Source: Liolophura sinensis (taxonomy: Eukaryota; Mollusca; Polyplacophora; Chitonida; Chitonidae). Taken from it: DNA of 64,000 nt. The stretch is taken from NCBI RefSeq assembly GCF_032854445.1, contig NC_088301.1, positions 59,098,512-59,162,511 of the forward strand. The letters run 5' to 3'. The position numbers and the translations under genes were made by a program. How positions within the stretch are numbered: position 1 is the first letter of the stretch; each line of letters begins with the position of its first letter. Below are positions 50,903 to 64,000 of this stretch, piece by piece. The notes below the pieces were generated by a model that was not told the origin of the DNA, searched no databases, and worked only from the letters and a program-made list of their open reading frames with translations.

Positions 50903-53900
50903 GTAAGTACGGTACCATAAGATGCTTAACTTCTGAACCTCAAGATGTAATTGACATTGATTGTCTTGTATCAGCGATCTTTTTAAGGCTACACTTTATA
51001 TTGATTGGAAAATGAGTCTCTTGATTTGTTGATGGGATTTTGACAGGTCATATGTAAACATTTCCATGCGCGTAGACTACTATTACTAGAACTAGGAGTG
51101 TAGTGACAGGGTAATATAGTTTACTTAAAGTCTTCGTCTTGTATTGGAAATCAATTTATTCTGTTTAGAAGCCATTCGATGTGAATGAAGATTTGTCTTT
51201 TGCATGGAAATAAGGGTTTTTTAGGTCAAGAAGAAACAACAACAACAACAACAAAAGAAGTATCTGACTGAATTGAAAATTGGGACTGCCACGAAGAACT
51301 AAGAAAATATTAAATTAATATTATATATTGCATCTACATACAATATATTACAAGTTGCTGAAGCTCTGTTGATAATCATATTCAAATTCTGATTAATTGA
51401 AGAGTCAGACACTATGTTATGTTATTAAATAGATTATTGAATTGGAAGAAAAGTCTTTAAGTTTAGTATATTATTTAGAATCAGATGAAGATGTGATGTC
51501 CATGTATTGCTGAATTGATTCATTCAAACTACATAGATGTATAGTTCAGAAGTGATAGTTTTGTAAATTATCTTCACGCACAGGTATCAATATCCATTAA
51601 CTTTCATTCACCTACAAATCTAATTCTGATGTTATACTACTGCTGTGTGATTGTAGTCCTAGAAAAGTACATCATGTGATGTGCAAATGCATGCCTCAAT
51701 GAAAAAATAATACTTCATTTTGTAAATGTAGCCTACACTTTTTGTTGTTAGTTAAACTATATTTCTTGGCATAAACTTGGTATCAGGTTGTGTGACACAT
51801 GCAAGCATTACTTCTTAAGAAGTTTGGTAATGTTGCTTAATTTGAGAGGGCTGACATTGGCTAAAGAACTAAACAAATACTCTGTCTCTGAGGTTGTACT
51901 GATACTAGTATAGTGGTATAGAAGACAGAATGTCTGAAGCATTTCCCATCCTCCATGACTGAAGAACTCCACAGATGCATGGCTGAGTGGACAGAATCTT
52001 CAAGCACAATGGCCCATTATCACACAGTCAGCTTGACACCCAGTGGGGTTGGGCCTATTTAATCATACCATGCTAAGCCCTGGAGGCTGAGCATCAATGC
52101 ATGTTTTAAAAGGCTTGCTCCATTGCCTGTGGATACATGTAGATTCCCAATACTGTTCACAGAGCAGTGTAAATACAAAGTCTATTTGGGCATGTATATC
52201 ACTCCATGTGTGCAAACATGTGTGTTGTATGAGAAACCTGCTTACCACAGCTGTACAAATGCCAGGGGAATGCAGTGATATATTTCCTCTGATATTAAAC
52301 CCTGTCTTGGACAGCCTTCTAACCAGCAGTCTTTCTTCTCTTGGGGCTACCATAACAAACCTTAGCCAGGTGCACAGCATCCTACAGTGAACAGAAGAAG
52401 TGTTAACCTTGTGCTGTAGTCTCACATGATACACACAACATCATGTTCATGTCAGCATTGCCATGAATATTAGTAGAAATCTGTTAAAAAGTGGAATTGA
52501 TTCCTTTTATTGCCATTAAATAAATGAAATTGGATAGATGAGAAGGCCAAAACTATTAGCTGCTTCTTTATTTGTATGTAATAATGACTTCTTCACACAT
52601 GCTTATGTTAGTGGTTAAGTGGATTATGTCTTGTTTAATTATTCATACTAAACCTATTTCAGCTCATTCATGCATGACTGTTCAGGTATATATATATATG
52701 TCCTTCAGTTCATATTCTGGTACGTAAACTAATTGTTTTGGGGGTTTTTTTGCAGTTTTAATTTTTGTCTTTCAGAAAGAAATGTCCATTGTTTGCTTGT
52801 TCATCTGGGGCTGAGTGTGTAGGAGACTTTTTGTGGAAAGAAAAATGAAATACTTCATATTTACTAGAGTTGACTGTGTTTGATATGAATCAGAATGAAT
52901 GAATGATTATGGCTTAACCAATAACACCACATTGGCAATGTTTCAGCCTTATCATGGCTAGTGTTTAATAAAATTTGATATTTTTCAACATGTATTGATA
53001 AGGTTCACTTCAGTTAGAATATTAAAAATTATGCAATGCTCTTGACTGGTGTGTGTAAATGTTGATTTTTTGTACACGTGAATGAGAGAAAAAAATATTC
53101 AGTGATGTTGCTTTGAGCCGAAATTTTGCATTCATTTGTCTCCTTCAGGACAAGATCTGTGGTAACATTTTTACCATATTTATCTTTACTTACTTGTTTT
53201 GCACTTTTCTATTTTTGATTTTAAATTAAGAATGTTGCCTTTTTATGGATACTTTTTTCCTTCTCTTGCTGTGGGGCTAAGATGTGCTAATGCATATACA
53301 ATGTAACAGACTTTGCCTCAGGTTATGTTGTCCCATCTATTTTAGTTATAAATACTGCTCATCCTGTTTGCTTGTTTTGTCAACGAATGGCACATGTTTT
53401 TGGCCACAGCCTGCTGCCAAAAGCCACAGCAAGCCTGTTTGTAAACACACAGGAAACACAAGATTGTTCCACCTTAGGAGAGAATAGTGTCCTTTAGCAA
53501 GGCTGTAACAAAATCTGTTGCATATACATATATGTAATGTCTACAACACAATATATGTGGAACAGTTTCAGGCAAATGAATACAACGCTTACATGTAGAG
53601 GTATTGGAGAGATCAGTAAAAATATATATACATCTACACAGACATGTGGTGAAGTTAAACTTGAAAACATGTGAACATGGATATTCTGTACTTGTTCAGT
53701 TAAGTGTAAAACCATGTGCAAAGATTTGCTGTGGTTTTGTCTCAGTGACGTGTTAAGTGACGTGTTACACATCAGTTTGTTGTTAACATTAATTTCAAAG
53801 GTACTGTGAATGATACATGCTCAAATATGTAATTGGCCCTTGAAATGCTTTGTATTATTGTACGGATGGAGATAACCATTCATTCATTTTGTCAGTCATT

Positions 53901-55066
53901 AATGTCTTACTAATTCCAGTGTTGTGCTGCTGAACATAGGTTAGAGTTTACTTTAGCCACACCGATAGATGTTTGGTTTTCAGATAAGACAGGGAAGTTT
54001 GCACTGACCGAATGCCTAGTGGATTTAACTAGTTAGACTTGTGTCTGTATGTTTTCCTGTATGGGCCTTGTTATTAACCACAGAACGGTTTCCCATAAAA
54101 TGTCTGATTAGATTAGTTTATGATATTTATATATATATTTAGACAGTATAATCAAAAGTTACTATAGATATATATCAAGGGGGTAGCACCAAATGCTAAT
54201 GAAATAGGTCAAATCAGTACAGACTAATTCTGTAACTAAGATTATGTATTGATGTTTCCACAGGTAGTAATATAATTTTTATCAGTTGGATAACCCTGGT
54301 TTTCACTTACGTTACGGATGCTTTTACATTTGTATGTGTAATACGTACATTTCCTTACTCTAGGATTTTTTAAAAAATATTTACAACATCAAGAGTTATG
54401 AAACCCCAGCTGTGTTGATAGTGTTCAGTGTCTGATGCAAGGGTAGTACCCCATATTGATCCATGGGGCATTGGATCACTGGTAGTGTTTCCAAAACTTG
54501 GGCAGCTTTCCATTCTCTTAGTCCAAGCAGTTGACAAATTCACCCTTCCTGTGAGGATTGATTAAGTCCGTATGGCCTGAACTTCATGAATATACAACCA
54601 TGTACCTTCATATTTACCAGTGACTTTCAACCTGTGGCAGCTTGTGCTGCCAAGGATTTTATCCCCGTGCATGCACAATCCTATACCCACATCCACACCA
54701 TACTGTGTGTATCGTAGCATCAAGGGAAATCTGTAACTTGAGCCAAGATCAAAGACTAACTTCTCATCCTCGCAGGTGTTTGGGATGTCTAGGTGAAATA
54801 AACTCGGAATTATTGCAGTCTTTATCAACTGGTAGAGGTACATTTACAAGTTATTAGAACTCATCAAATCCTGTCATGTTCAAAATATACAAGAAAAGAT
54901 GTGTTGTGATGTCCATACCCTTTACATGTATATGTGTTTCACCTTTCATATACACAGAAACATTCATAGAGGAATGTTTATTCTAAGCTTGTTTGTATGT
55001 GTCACTCAGTGTTTGACAAAGCATACAGTTTAACATCTAGTTGAAAGTTCAGAGGGAATAGATCTT

Positions 55067-55112
55067 GTGTCCTATCAGTATACATAATTGTGTCCTATCA
55101 ATATACATTTTG
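55067..55112 (+). repeat. 24-bp direct repeat
   Basis: GTGTCCTATCAGTATACAT and GTGTCCTATCAATATACAT occur back to back, separated by AATT. Confidence 0.7.
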
Positions 55113-58100
55113 GCAGGTCTTACCTTGCAGACGAGATTTCGGCATGGTCAGCTGCATGCAGATATTCTGTATGTATGCCAAGGACAGTTAAGGTTATAAT
55201 CCAGTCATTGCTTCCTCAAATGTTTATTTTGAAAATCTGGAATTGACATGAAGCACGTGGTGGTCTTGCCAGATCTGGTTGTTGTGCAATGTATAAAAAT
55301 ACAGAATGAAGACATGTGAAAAATAGATCTGTTCTATATACATACAGAAAGAATTGTGGGAAATCTGATTATTCTGAATCAGTTTTGTTGAAAGATACAT
55401 GTAAAGCATGGAAAGCATTTTGGTAGAATTACATGTACATACAGGCTAACTTGAGGTTCTGTGTTTGACTTATTGCATTTTGCACAAAGCCAAAACTTGA
55501 CTTCACGCTGTCTTGTGAAAAATATCATGCCTTTTTATCCCCTCTTTATAACAGTCTTTTGGGTTAGGTTTGTAATCAATAGCAGACACTTTATGGGTAA
55601 AACATTGGCTTTATAAACATGACACTTATTTCATATTTGTGACTTTCCCTCTATTAAGAGGATATCATTTATCACATGAAGGTAATTTCTTATCTCAAGG
55701 CTCTCTTAAGGTACATTTACATGTTCTTGAGCAAGAAATGAGAGATACATGTAGTTTATCTTTGGATGGAGAGTTTAAAGGATGGAAAATTGTTTGCAGC
55801 ATACAACAGTACGTCATATATGTAACCCTTCAATATAATGTGATAATTCTACCTGTTAATTTGGCTTACATGTATTTTACATAATACTTATGATGTTGCA
55901 TTAAATTGTTGATTTATATTAAAATGTTGTAGCTGATATGTGAGATTATTGTGTTACATATAGCATTGTGAATTTGTGTTCAGCATACATATGTGCTCAG
56001 AATGGTCAGGTCATTTTGTTCTGCCTGTTCATCCTGAACCAGTTCATCACTGCTGACTGCAGGTATTCAGGCCTTCTAGCTGTTCTTCACAAATGATACA
56101 TGTCCAGTCCACTAGCTTGAAACACCGCCTCATCGAACCTCCTTCCACTGTTCCCCTGTCATTCTTATTTCTATGTTTTAAATTTCTACTTCTTTTGCAT
56201 TTACATTCTGTGTCAACTTCTTATACTTTAGATGCATAAATCTTGGATTTTCTCATTGTGGTTGAAGCTCACTTCTATTTTTTTTTTTATCATTCACTGG
56301 TTGGTGTAGCTTGACTTTGCTACATTTATTGTGTGCTTGTGCCCTACATGTATCATTTTCTATTGTGATGTGTGTTACAGAAGAATGATACCAAATATTT
56401 ATAACCATTTTAGCCTTATTTGTAAAACTGTAAACTTGTTTGATAACTTTGCATGGAATGTGGCAATTTATGGCAGACGTAAAAGTAAAGCTACAGCAAA
56501 ATTATTGGTTTTAAAAGATGTCCATTTTTACCGTGCACTATGGAGGGGCCCATTCATGTGGTTCAATTAGGGTATGTATAGCACAGCGCTGTAAGCTCCT
56601 GCTCTGCAGTCGTGCGTCTGGGTGATTCATTAGTGCAGATACCTCAGAAATGCTGGGGAGTGAATGAAACACCTTTACAAGTGATCAAGCGTTTGTTATT
56701 TTGTTCCAGACCAATATAGTTGAACCTACAAAGTAGACTGTGTCGCTGTATTCCAGAATGCTTTTTTGGCTTACCTCATCAAGTTTTACTGATCTTTTTT
56801 CAAATCTTCAAGTCCCATTTCTCATTGTTTTCAAGACAAATGCTGGTCGATATGAAAACACAATACAGAGTCTTAAGCATGAAGTGATTACGATTAATGT
56901 ACAGTGAAAAAGAAATTTTGACAGTCAGGTTTTACGGGAATTAGATAATTATGATGTTCACACATGTAAATCTTCATAATTGAGATTGTTGTTAATAATC
57001 CTGTTATACCCTACAGGTGAGTAATAAATATTGAAAAATAGGACCTGTAGTATTGTCATGTGTAGCTATTGTACATATGTTTACTTCAACAGGTAAGCTG
57101 GTTATATTGATATCTTCATGTGCATTTTACCTGATTTTGTCATATAAATTCAAATTCTGTCTTCTTGGAGATGTATAATTATCATTGTAAATTCAGGTTT
57201 GTCTACATGTACCTACTAAAATTCAGTTAAGAAGAATCCTCGACATTAATCATAAACTGGAGATATGATTTTAAAAAATAACAATGAAGATGTCTTCAAT
57301 GAAAATGTACATAATATACATAATATTCTAATGATCCACTTGGTGTTAAAATTTTGAGCCTTTTAAAAGCCCTTTTTATATCTTTATACATCTAGGCATT
57401 TTTAGGCAATAATTGTTTTATCAGTTTTTGAAATTCAGGAACATCTAATACATGTATGTTTTTTTTCCCTGTCTGTATACTGAGTGAATATGATATAGTG
57501 CTCTACATGTGGTCAGGAGATGGGGTTGTTCTTTGAAGAGGAGGACTTGTGTTGAGGGGGAGGATGAATAAGAGACCAGCTGGTTGAAGAACTGGTGCCC
57601 CTGAAGATAACATGTACTGGTATCTCAGAGGGGGAGGGATGGAGTGAAGTGCCAGGAACATGCTCTTTTATCTATATCTATGAAAGCTATCAACAGCAGT
57701 TTATGAACTGGCAGAAAAGCACTTATAAATGCTGCTGTACACATTCTAAAACTACCCTCTACCTTAATTCATCTGCAGTTTTAATTATGCTGTGTCTTTG
57801 TCTATAGTTAAAGAATGACTTAATTAGGACTTGAGTGTTAATATGCTATCATTAATCCTGTTGTCCTTGCAATTTGGAAACCATTTGTAAGCTTTTACAC
57901 CTCTCGCAATTTGGCAGAAAACTACCTTTGTCACATCCGTCATTCTTGAAAGGATAAATGCACAGGGCTCATAAATCCTATGAGTAGGTTTAGGAAATAG
58001 GCTCTGAACTACATCTAAAGCCACAGTAACTTACATCTAACAGTAAAGCCACTGAAATGCCTAGTTGCTTTTGCCTTAAACATGGGTTCAAGTGGTGAAG

Positions 58101-59130
58101 ATAGTGCTTCTAATTTTTAGGGAGTGTAAACAAGGCATAGTTTTGCTCTGAGAAAGATCAGATAAAGCACTGGTTTGACTGTGTGTTTAGAATAGTCTGT
58201 GAGAAAGTTTAAAATGTCAGACCCCATCAGGTGGGTCTGGGTCTTCTATAATCTGCTGTCTACAGCACTGAAAATGGCATTGGTTACTGGACCTAAGTTT
58301 GAACCCTGGTTGTTTTGTGGTGTTGGATGTCAACATTTGCAGTGATATGCAACTCTGAGCAGACAGGTCGCTGTAGTACACATTGGTCACCACTAAGAGG
58401 TTGTACACTAGGCTCCCTTGCTTACATAAAGTACATTTGTAAAGAATTCAGTAATTGGAGGGAATGCTTGCTTTCACTTTTAACATCATGTGTTTTGCTT
58501 TTTCTGCTTAAAAATAAAAACAAAGTAATAAAGAGTTTGAAATGGGAGCTTAGCTAGGAGGAAGGCAGTTTCTCCATCCGTCCTATAACCATTGCTATAC
58601 AGCTACATGTAACCCACTTTGAATTGGACTTGACTGTAACTTGATAAATCGTGCCAATTTAATATTATGTCCTTCCCAAATATAATGCCCTTCCTGGTGA
58701 CAGTATATGGGACAAGTTGTGGTATGTGACCATAAACCCGTAATGGAGGAAAGAACTCTTGTTAGTGGAGAACTTCCGCTGATAAATGATTTCCTACCCT
58801 AAAGTTTTGCCACTTATTTATGTGCATCAAATTTCTGATGGAAACAGGCAAATGTGCTTTTGTCAGTAGTCTCTTCAGATGAGATGTAGTTTGTGTTAAA
58901 CTGCATTTTTACTTATATTTTCATTTCGTGGAATGTGGATTTTAGATTCAAGGAAGTGCATGCTGTAAATACTTGTTGACATACTTTTATTTAAATTTAA
59001 AAGTGGTCATTAATTTTTTAATGTGCACAATGATCTAGATATCCCGGAGGTTTTATACCAGGGCATAATGTTGTAAAACTAGTAGGACATCAAAGCAGTA
59101 ATGTTAATATTTAAATGCATTATTGCAAGC

Positions 59131-59312
59131 TTCCAGCTCATGCTGGCTTCCTCTCCGGTCGTACATGGGAAGGTCTTCCATCAACCTGCGGATGGTCATG
59201 GGTTTCCCCCGAGCTCTGCCTGGTTTCCACCCACCATAATGGTGGCTGCCGGCGTGTAAGTGAAATATTATTGAGTATGGGGTAAAACACCAATTACATA
59301 AATAAATAAATA
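59131..59312 (+). mobile_element. SINE family 1, 5'-truncated
   Basis: Begins within CCAGCTCATGCTGGCTTCC, has GGTCATGGGTTTCCCCC and CACCATAATGGTGGC, and ends AACACCAATTACATAAATAA. The tRNA-like head is missing. Confidence 0.92.
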
Positions 59313-61380
59313 ATTGCAAGCTAGACATCCACTTGGCTCAAATATACACATGGTTGGAACATTCTAAACAAGCTTATGTAATAATAGGATATAATTAGGA
59401 ATGTACATTTTGTAAAATGTTTCTTTATTTTTTATTGATATTTTGTCATTGATCTATAAAAGACATATTGAACTTATTCACGAAGAAAGATTAGTTTCAG
59501 TTTGCTGTGTAAAAATGCACTTTCAAAAGCATATAACGACTAGATAAAATGATACATTTGATGCCAACGCCTTAAAGTATTTCTTTAATCATTCAATTAT
59601 TCAAACTTCACCAAAGACTTCTTTGATTAGCTTTATGTGTCGGATGGATCAAGCAGAATAAAGCAAAATGTGTGACTGGAAGAGTGCTTTAGGTGAAATC
59701 CAGTTTTGAGATAGCCATGTACACAGACTGCACTTGTGTCCTAGCTGTGGCAGTATTCAATGTTGCATGTGATAATATTCAGCGATGGAATGTACAGTAT
59801 GTGGAGTGTAACATCCGTGTCCCCATCTGATCACATGCAATGTGTGTAAATCCTGGGTTGAGTGTTAATACATACAATGTGTGTGTGAACATTGCACATG
59901 TACATGTACTTCTAACTGCTATACCTGTTGATCTGCCCGAGGGACAGAACCTGCCTGTTACATTACTTGTATAACGGATACAGTCAATCTTCTCAATAGT
60001 CAGGCAATGATAACTCCCAGTGGAGGGGAGAATCATTATATGTAACTGCCATTGAAGCGTCAGCTGGGTGAGGAAGTTTTTTACAAAGGACCATTTCGTT
60101 CGTTTTACAAGAGCTTATCAGCCATGAAAATGGGTAAGTAGATGTACTCAATCTTCCTATAAAATTCAACAGATACAGTTTATTACATAAATTTATAGGT
60201 TTTGTTTTATACATAAGTTATCCTTTTAGATTGTTCAGTTCATATTTAGGTGAAATTGTTTGACGACAGATGACCTAGTGATTAGATCTAAGAGAAAAAT
60301 AATCGAGTACATGTTCAGGTCAGATTCAGAAGACACGTGTTATCAGACATACTTGTACATGGGATAATGCTAAGGTTTACACTTAGCTAAGTTTCAGAAC
60401 TAAAAATTGCTTTGTTTGTGTACCACTTTACATGTGATAAAAATAATATTACATGTGTATGGTAATTGACAAATCATTTAAAAGATTAGTTAATTGCTTT
60501 GATATTCTTTTTCTAGCTCTCCATGGTCTACTCAAAGCACAAGAGCATACTCTTTCAGGTGCACTCAATATTATTTAAAATGCATTCATTAGTATATTGA
60601 ATGTCATTACAGGCAGGGTGAAAGGCAGCTTCACATGTACATTCCAACTACATGCAAAGTTTGTAAAAATTAGTCCATGCACGAATAATATATATTTTAC
60701 TACATGTAAATGTAGTCAACAGGTTGTATTTGAAGCGTGTCTGGATTTCAAAACAGCTCTGATGTACTTGTTTCTGTTCATGTGCAAGTAATATATCAAC
60801 ATGCATGTATATTGTATGTACTGTATGATGTATGTTTAAGTACTAACAGTGTGTTCTTTATGGTGGAATTTAAAATGTTACGCTCTTGTTTTTGTTAAGC
60901 CCTAATTAGCAATGAATGATAATGACATTTCTGTTTTGTGTGCATGCGCTTAATATTGTTCAGCATGCATTGTTTATACAATGTAGCCTTGTTCAGTAAT
61001 CTGCACTGTTACTGACAAGGTTACCTTAAATTGCAGCTGTGTGCTGAGTGAGCACAAAACAGATTCTTTACTTTGCTCTGAGGCACAAATGGCCTGTGTT
61101 GGCCACAAGCGATATATTTGATAGGCCTGTTGCACAAAATCTTCAGAACACAAAACCAAGAATTAGTCATACATGGTTTATACATTTAAATGATTCACTG
61201 GTCTGCATGTATACATCTGATGAAAGAGTGCATGTGCAGGCACATTGAAGCATGCTATGAACTAGGAGATAACACAACAATGGCTGTGCTCAACTCTGTA
61301 TATTTAAAATGCCACAACTACACGTGTAAAGGTCAACCTGCATTAACTGACAGAAACGCCCTTTTATATTTAATGTAGGT

Positions 61381-61680
61381 GGGGACAGCACTTTCAGCTT
61401 TTTTGTTGTACATATGTACATGTATGTGAATGTTGGATGCTTTTTGTGTGTCACTGCAGCACATGTATATATGTACTGATACTAGTAATCAAATATACAT
61501 GTAATTGATAAAAAAAAGAAAAGAAATGGGGTCAGCACTGTCAGATTTTTGTTATACATGTATGTGAACCTATAATGTTGGATATTTTTTTTCTTTTTTT
61601 GCGTCAGTGCAGCACATGTAATGTACATAGGGTTTATAATGGAAATGTAATATACGTGTGATTGATAAAAAAATAAAACT
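61381..61680 (+). repeat. Two-copy tandem duplication of about 147 bp
   Basis: Copy 1 (61381-61517) and copy 2 (61528-61680) share GGGG-CAGCACT-TCAG, TGTATGTGAA, ATGTTGGAT, GTGCAGCACATGTA or its variant, and ATTGATAAAAAAA in the same order. They are clearly diverged. An AATAAA lies at the end of copy 2. Confidence 0.75.
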
Positions 61681-63589
61681 GTATAGCCTTAGACTTCTGT
61701 ATTTTTAAGATGCTCCTGCTGTATTTTCCTTTGTGAATTGTATAGAACAATGCACACTGAAGAAATCAACAGTGTACTTTATTTATGTGTTTATATACCT
61801 GTGTATGATAGTTCACAAGTTGTGCAGTATTAAAAAACAATATAATGACAGTTTTTGTGATAGTTACCAGTAGCACGTAAAATGTAAAAGTGTCTTAGCA
61901 TGTAAAAGTGGATGGATCTCTTACAGAAATATTCTGGTAAAGACGCAGTGTATCTTGTCAACTTTCCTGTAAATTTATCTAGCACTATTTATCTAGCACC
62001 ACACATAGATGATACACACGTACATGTACATGTAGCCCAGTAAATCATAGAACAAGTTTGGCGCCCACCAAGAAGAAGCAATCAGTTCGGTGTTGATGGC
62101 TAGCCTTTCTTGTTCGTATGATTTACCAGTTTCCAGTGCTTCAACAAGACAGGTTTAAGAAAAGCCTTGCTGTATGTGTATTCCTGTAATATTTACTTTC
62201 CACATCTGTGGAACAAATCTGCATGGCAGTGCGCAAATAAACAGTGATCAGTGTGGGTTGGTGTTTGTGAAGTCACCTACAGCAGTCGTTTACATATGAG
62301 ATGTACATTGTACCCACTTATGATGCACGTTCACCTACCCTGTGAGAAAATGCTCTCATACTCTCTTTATACCCTTTAATGGCTGGGCTACATCCCCTCA
62401 TTCTTCAACCTTTTTAACCGCCTATACAACCAACTGTGGGGTGTAGAGAAATAATTTGCAGTTTTATGAAGCTTGTATCTTTAGTGATACCAACTAATAA
62501 TTTTTAGCATCATTTTCATAATAATTGCATGCATAAATTCCACTGAAAAAAGTGCTTAAGTGGTTGAAAAAGTTCAATATTTACAGTATGTTAAGAGATT
62601 TTAACTTAAACACCCATCTGTGTTGAAAGTTAGCTGAACCAACTAAAAGGGTGTATTAGCCATGTGTACAGTCATATTATCTTTCAGAGAAGAATTACTG
62701 TAATGTGGTAGTCTCATGATATATTTCCTGTTATATTAGCTTAAAATATTGTACATGTATCAGGGAATTCATATGTTGATTTTGCACATGCATGTATGTA
62801 TATATTTCATTCCTGTCATGTTCTGTAGTGTCTGGCTATGAATGAGGTATTGAATCATTTTTTACACATGCTCCTGAAGATATTGTCAATAAATGGCACT
62901 CTATCTTGATACATGTATGATCTGTTTTAATATTACAGGTGACAGAATGATGTCATTGCTTTGAAAACTTTACCATTAATTCCACAAACATAATGAATTA
63001 TAATTTCTATTATCCAGTTGATCATCAGACATCAGACGTCATACTGGTAGAATAAAATTATATGTGAAAGACTTATGGCTCATCAATTATTCAAATTCAA
63101 TTCATTATGTACAAAAGGGTGGTGTTGCTAAAGGTAGCCTGATTGATAGTTGTGTGGTTTCACATTGGCAGTGGCCAGATTGAATGACTCATCACTCAGA
63201 CATTAATAGCTATATTATTTAACAGCTGCTGCATTTGTAAGTCTCGGTCACAAGAAATGTCGCATGTACCGTAAAACCCATGTACATGTACATGGCTGTG
63301 TGCTGAAATGTTATCTTTTGTTGAAAGCCATGCTGTTATTCCAGCACAGTACATGTATTTTGTTTTAGTAAGTCATGCCGTGATACATTTGGCCTCTTTT
63401 ACAGAGTTTCCATTTATGTCTTGTGTAAAACATATGTCTTTTATTAATACACATTTATATTTTGTGTTTTACACCCATGACTTAAATAATTGGATGTTTA
63501 ACTTGTTTGTGACCTCTTTAAAAAATTTTTGATATGGCACATGCACACACTTTGCCGGGTTGTCTTTATATGCTGTACAGTATATACAT

Positions 63590-64000
63590 GTAGATTTGGT
63601 GTTGGTTTGTGCTGGGGAATACACACAATTACATATGTGTAGATTGGTGTTGGTTTGTGCTGGGGAATACACACAATTGTACAGTGTAGATTTGGTGTTG
63701 GTTTGCTGGGGAATACACACAACTACACACGTGTAGATTTGGTGTTGGTTTGCTGGGGAATACACACAGTTACATATGTGTAGAATTGGTGTTGGTTTGC
63801 TGGGGAATACACACAACTACACAGTGTAGAATTAGTGTTGGTTTGTGCTGGGGAATACACACAACTACACACGTGTAGATTTGGTGTTGGTTTGTGCTGG
63901 GGAATACACACAATTACATATGTGTAGATTGGTGTTGGTTTGTGCTGGGGAATACACACAATTGCACAGTGTAGATTTGGTGTTGGTTTGCTGGGGAATA
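63590..64000 (+). repeat. 46-49 bp minisatellite running off the right edge
   Basis: At least 8 copies with GTAGATTTGGTGTTGGTTTG and CTGGGGAATACACACAA, starting near 63590, 63639, 63687, 63735, 63780, 63826, 63875, 63924 and 63971. Variant order repeats after 6 units (about 285 bp). The three minus-strand open frames here (CVYSPAQTNTNLHICN-type repeats) are by-products. Confidence 0.93.

Larger units (their letters stand above)
50903..63589 (+). other. srGAP intron 1 (inferred)
   Basis: No further srGAP exon was found. Short open frames (for example 52063-52434 minus, 54562-54843 minus) match no family I recognise. Contents: a (CAA)n run near 51236-51255, a TATA run at 52687-52700, a SINE fragment at 59131-59312, a tandem duplication at 61381-61680, and frequent ACATGTA words. 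Confidence 0.6.

Noticed and set aside
52063-52434. 123-codon minus-strand frame in srGAP intron 1
   Set aside because: No family recognised, no splice partner or start context, and the opposite strand is also open over most of it.
63469-63959. Three overlapping minus-strand frames with CVYSPAQTNTN repeats
   Set aside because: Same repeat read in different frames; minisatellite by-products.

Overview
The window is animal nuclear DNA. Its genes are split by many introns with GT-AG borders, the DNA is AT-rich, and it carries tRNA-derived SINEs with target-site duplications and several minisatellites. No bacterial operon structure is seen. The repeat spectrum (a SINE ending in an AATA-rich tail, a second SINE ending in ACTC repeats, and very frequent ACATGTA words) suggests a lophotrochozoan, most likely a mollusc. 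That placement is an inference, not a proof.

Five protein-coding loci are recognisable by joining exons in phase. (1) MTMR14 (Jumpy/EDTP phosphoinositide phosphatase) is on the minus strand with its first exon at 7093 and runs off the left edge. (2) TRMU/MTU1 (mitochondrial tRNA 2-thiouridylase) is on the plus strand at 7441-14114, complete in 8 exons and 389 residues. It is head-to-head with MTMR14 across 347 bp. (3) TATDN2 (TatD-family metal nuclease) is on the plus strand at 19940-34427, with 5 coding exons and 695 residues. Its first intron is 10.8 kb. (4) FAM72 (UNG2-binding Cys-rich protein) is on the minus strand at 50251-41593, with 4 exons and 158 residues. (5) The first coding exon of an srGAP gene (F-BAR/RhoGAP) is on the plus strand at 50836-50902, head-to-head with FAM72. 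The rest of the window, over 13 kb, is its first intron.

Repeats and mobile DNA: a SINE family (family 1) is present in about a dozen full or partial copies, and a second family in two copies, both with clear target-site duplications. Tandem arrays have periods of about 48 bp (MTMR14 intron), 56 bp (between TRMU and TATDN2), 78 bp (TATDN2 intron 1) and 46-49 bp (right edge). At least three of these have higher-order structure. Inside TATDN2 intron 1 a 3.35-kb insertion with inverted ends (27665-31018) splits the 78-bp array and carries, antisense, the last two exons of a DUF4806-type protein. A long near-perfect hairpin sits in FAM72 intron 2, and a fold-back repeat family in FAM72 intron 1.

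The points most worth following up are: the FAM72-srGAP head-to-head pair in an apparent invertebrate, an arrangement known from vertebrates; the MTMR14/TATDN2 neighbourhood, which matches human 3p25.3; the DUF4806-bearing element; and the hairpin. The four complete or near-complete genes do not form one pathway. TRMU acts on mitochondrial tRNA, MTMR14 on phosphoinositides and autophagy, TATDN2 and FAM72 on nucleic-acid metabolism and uracil repair, and srGAP on membrane and actin shape.
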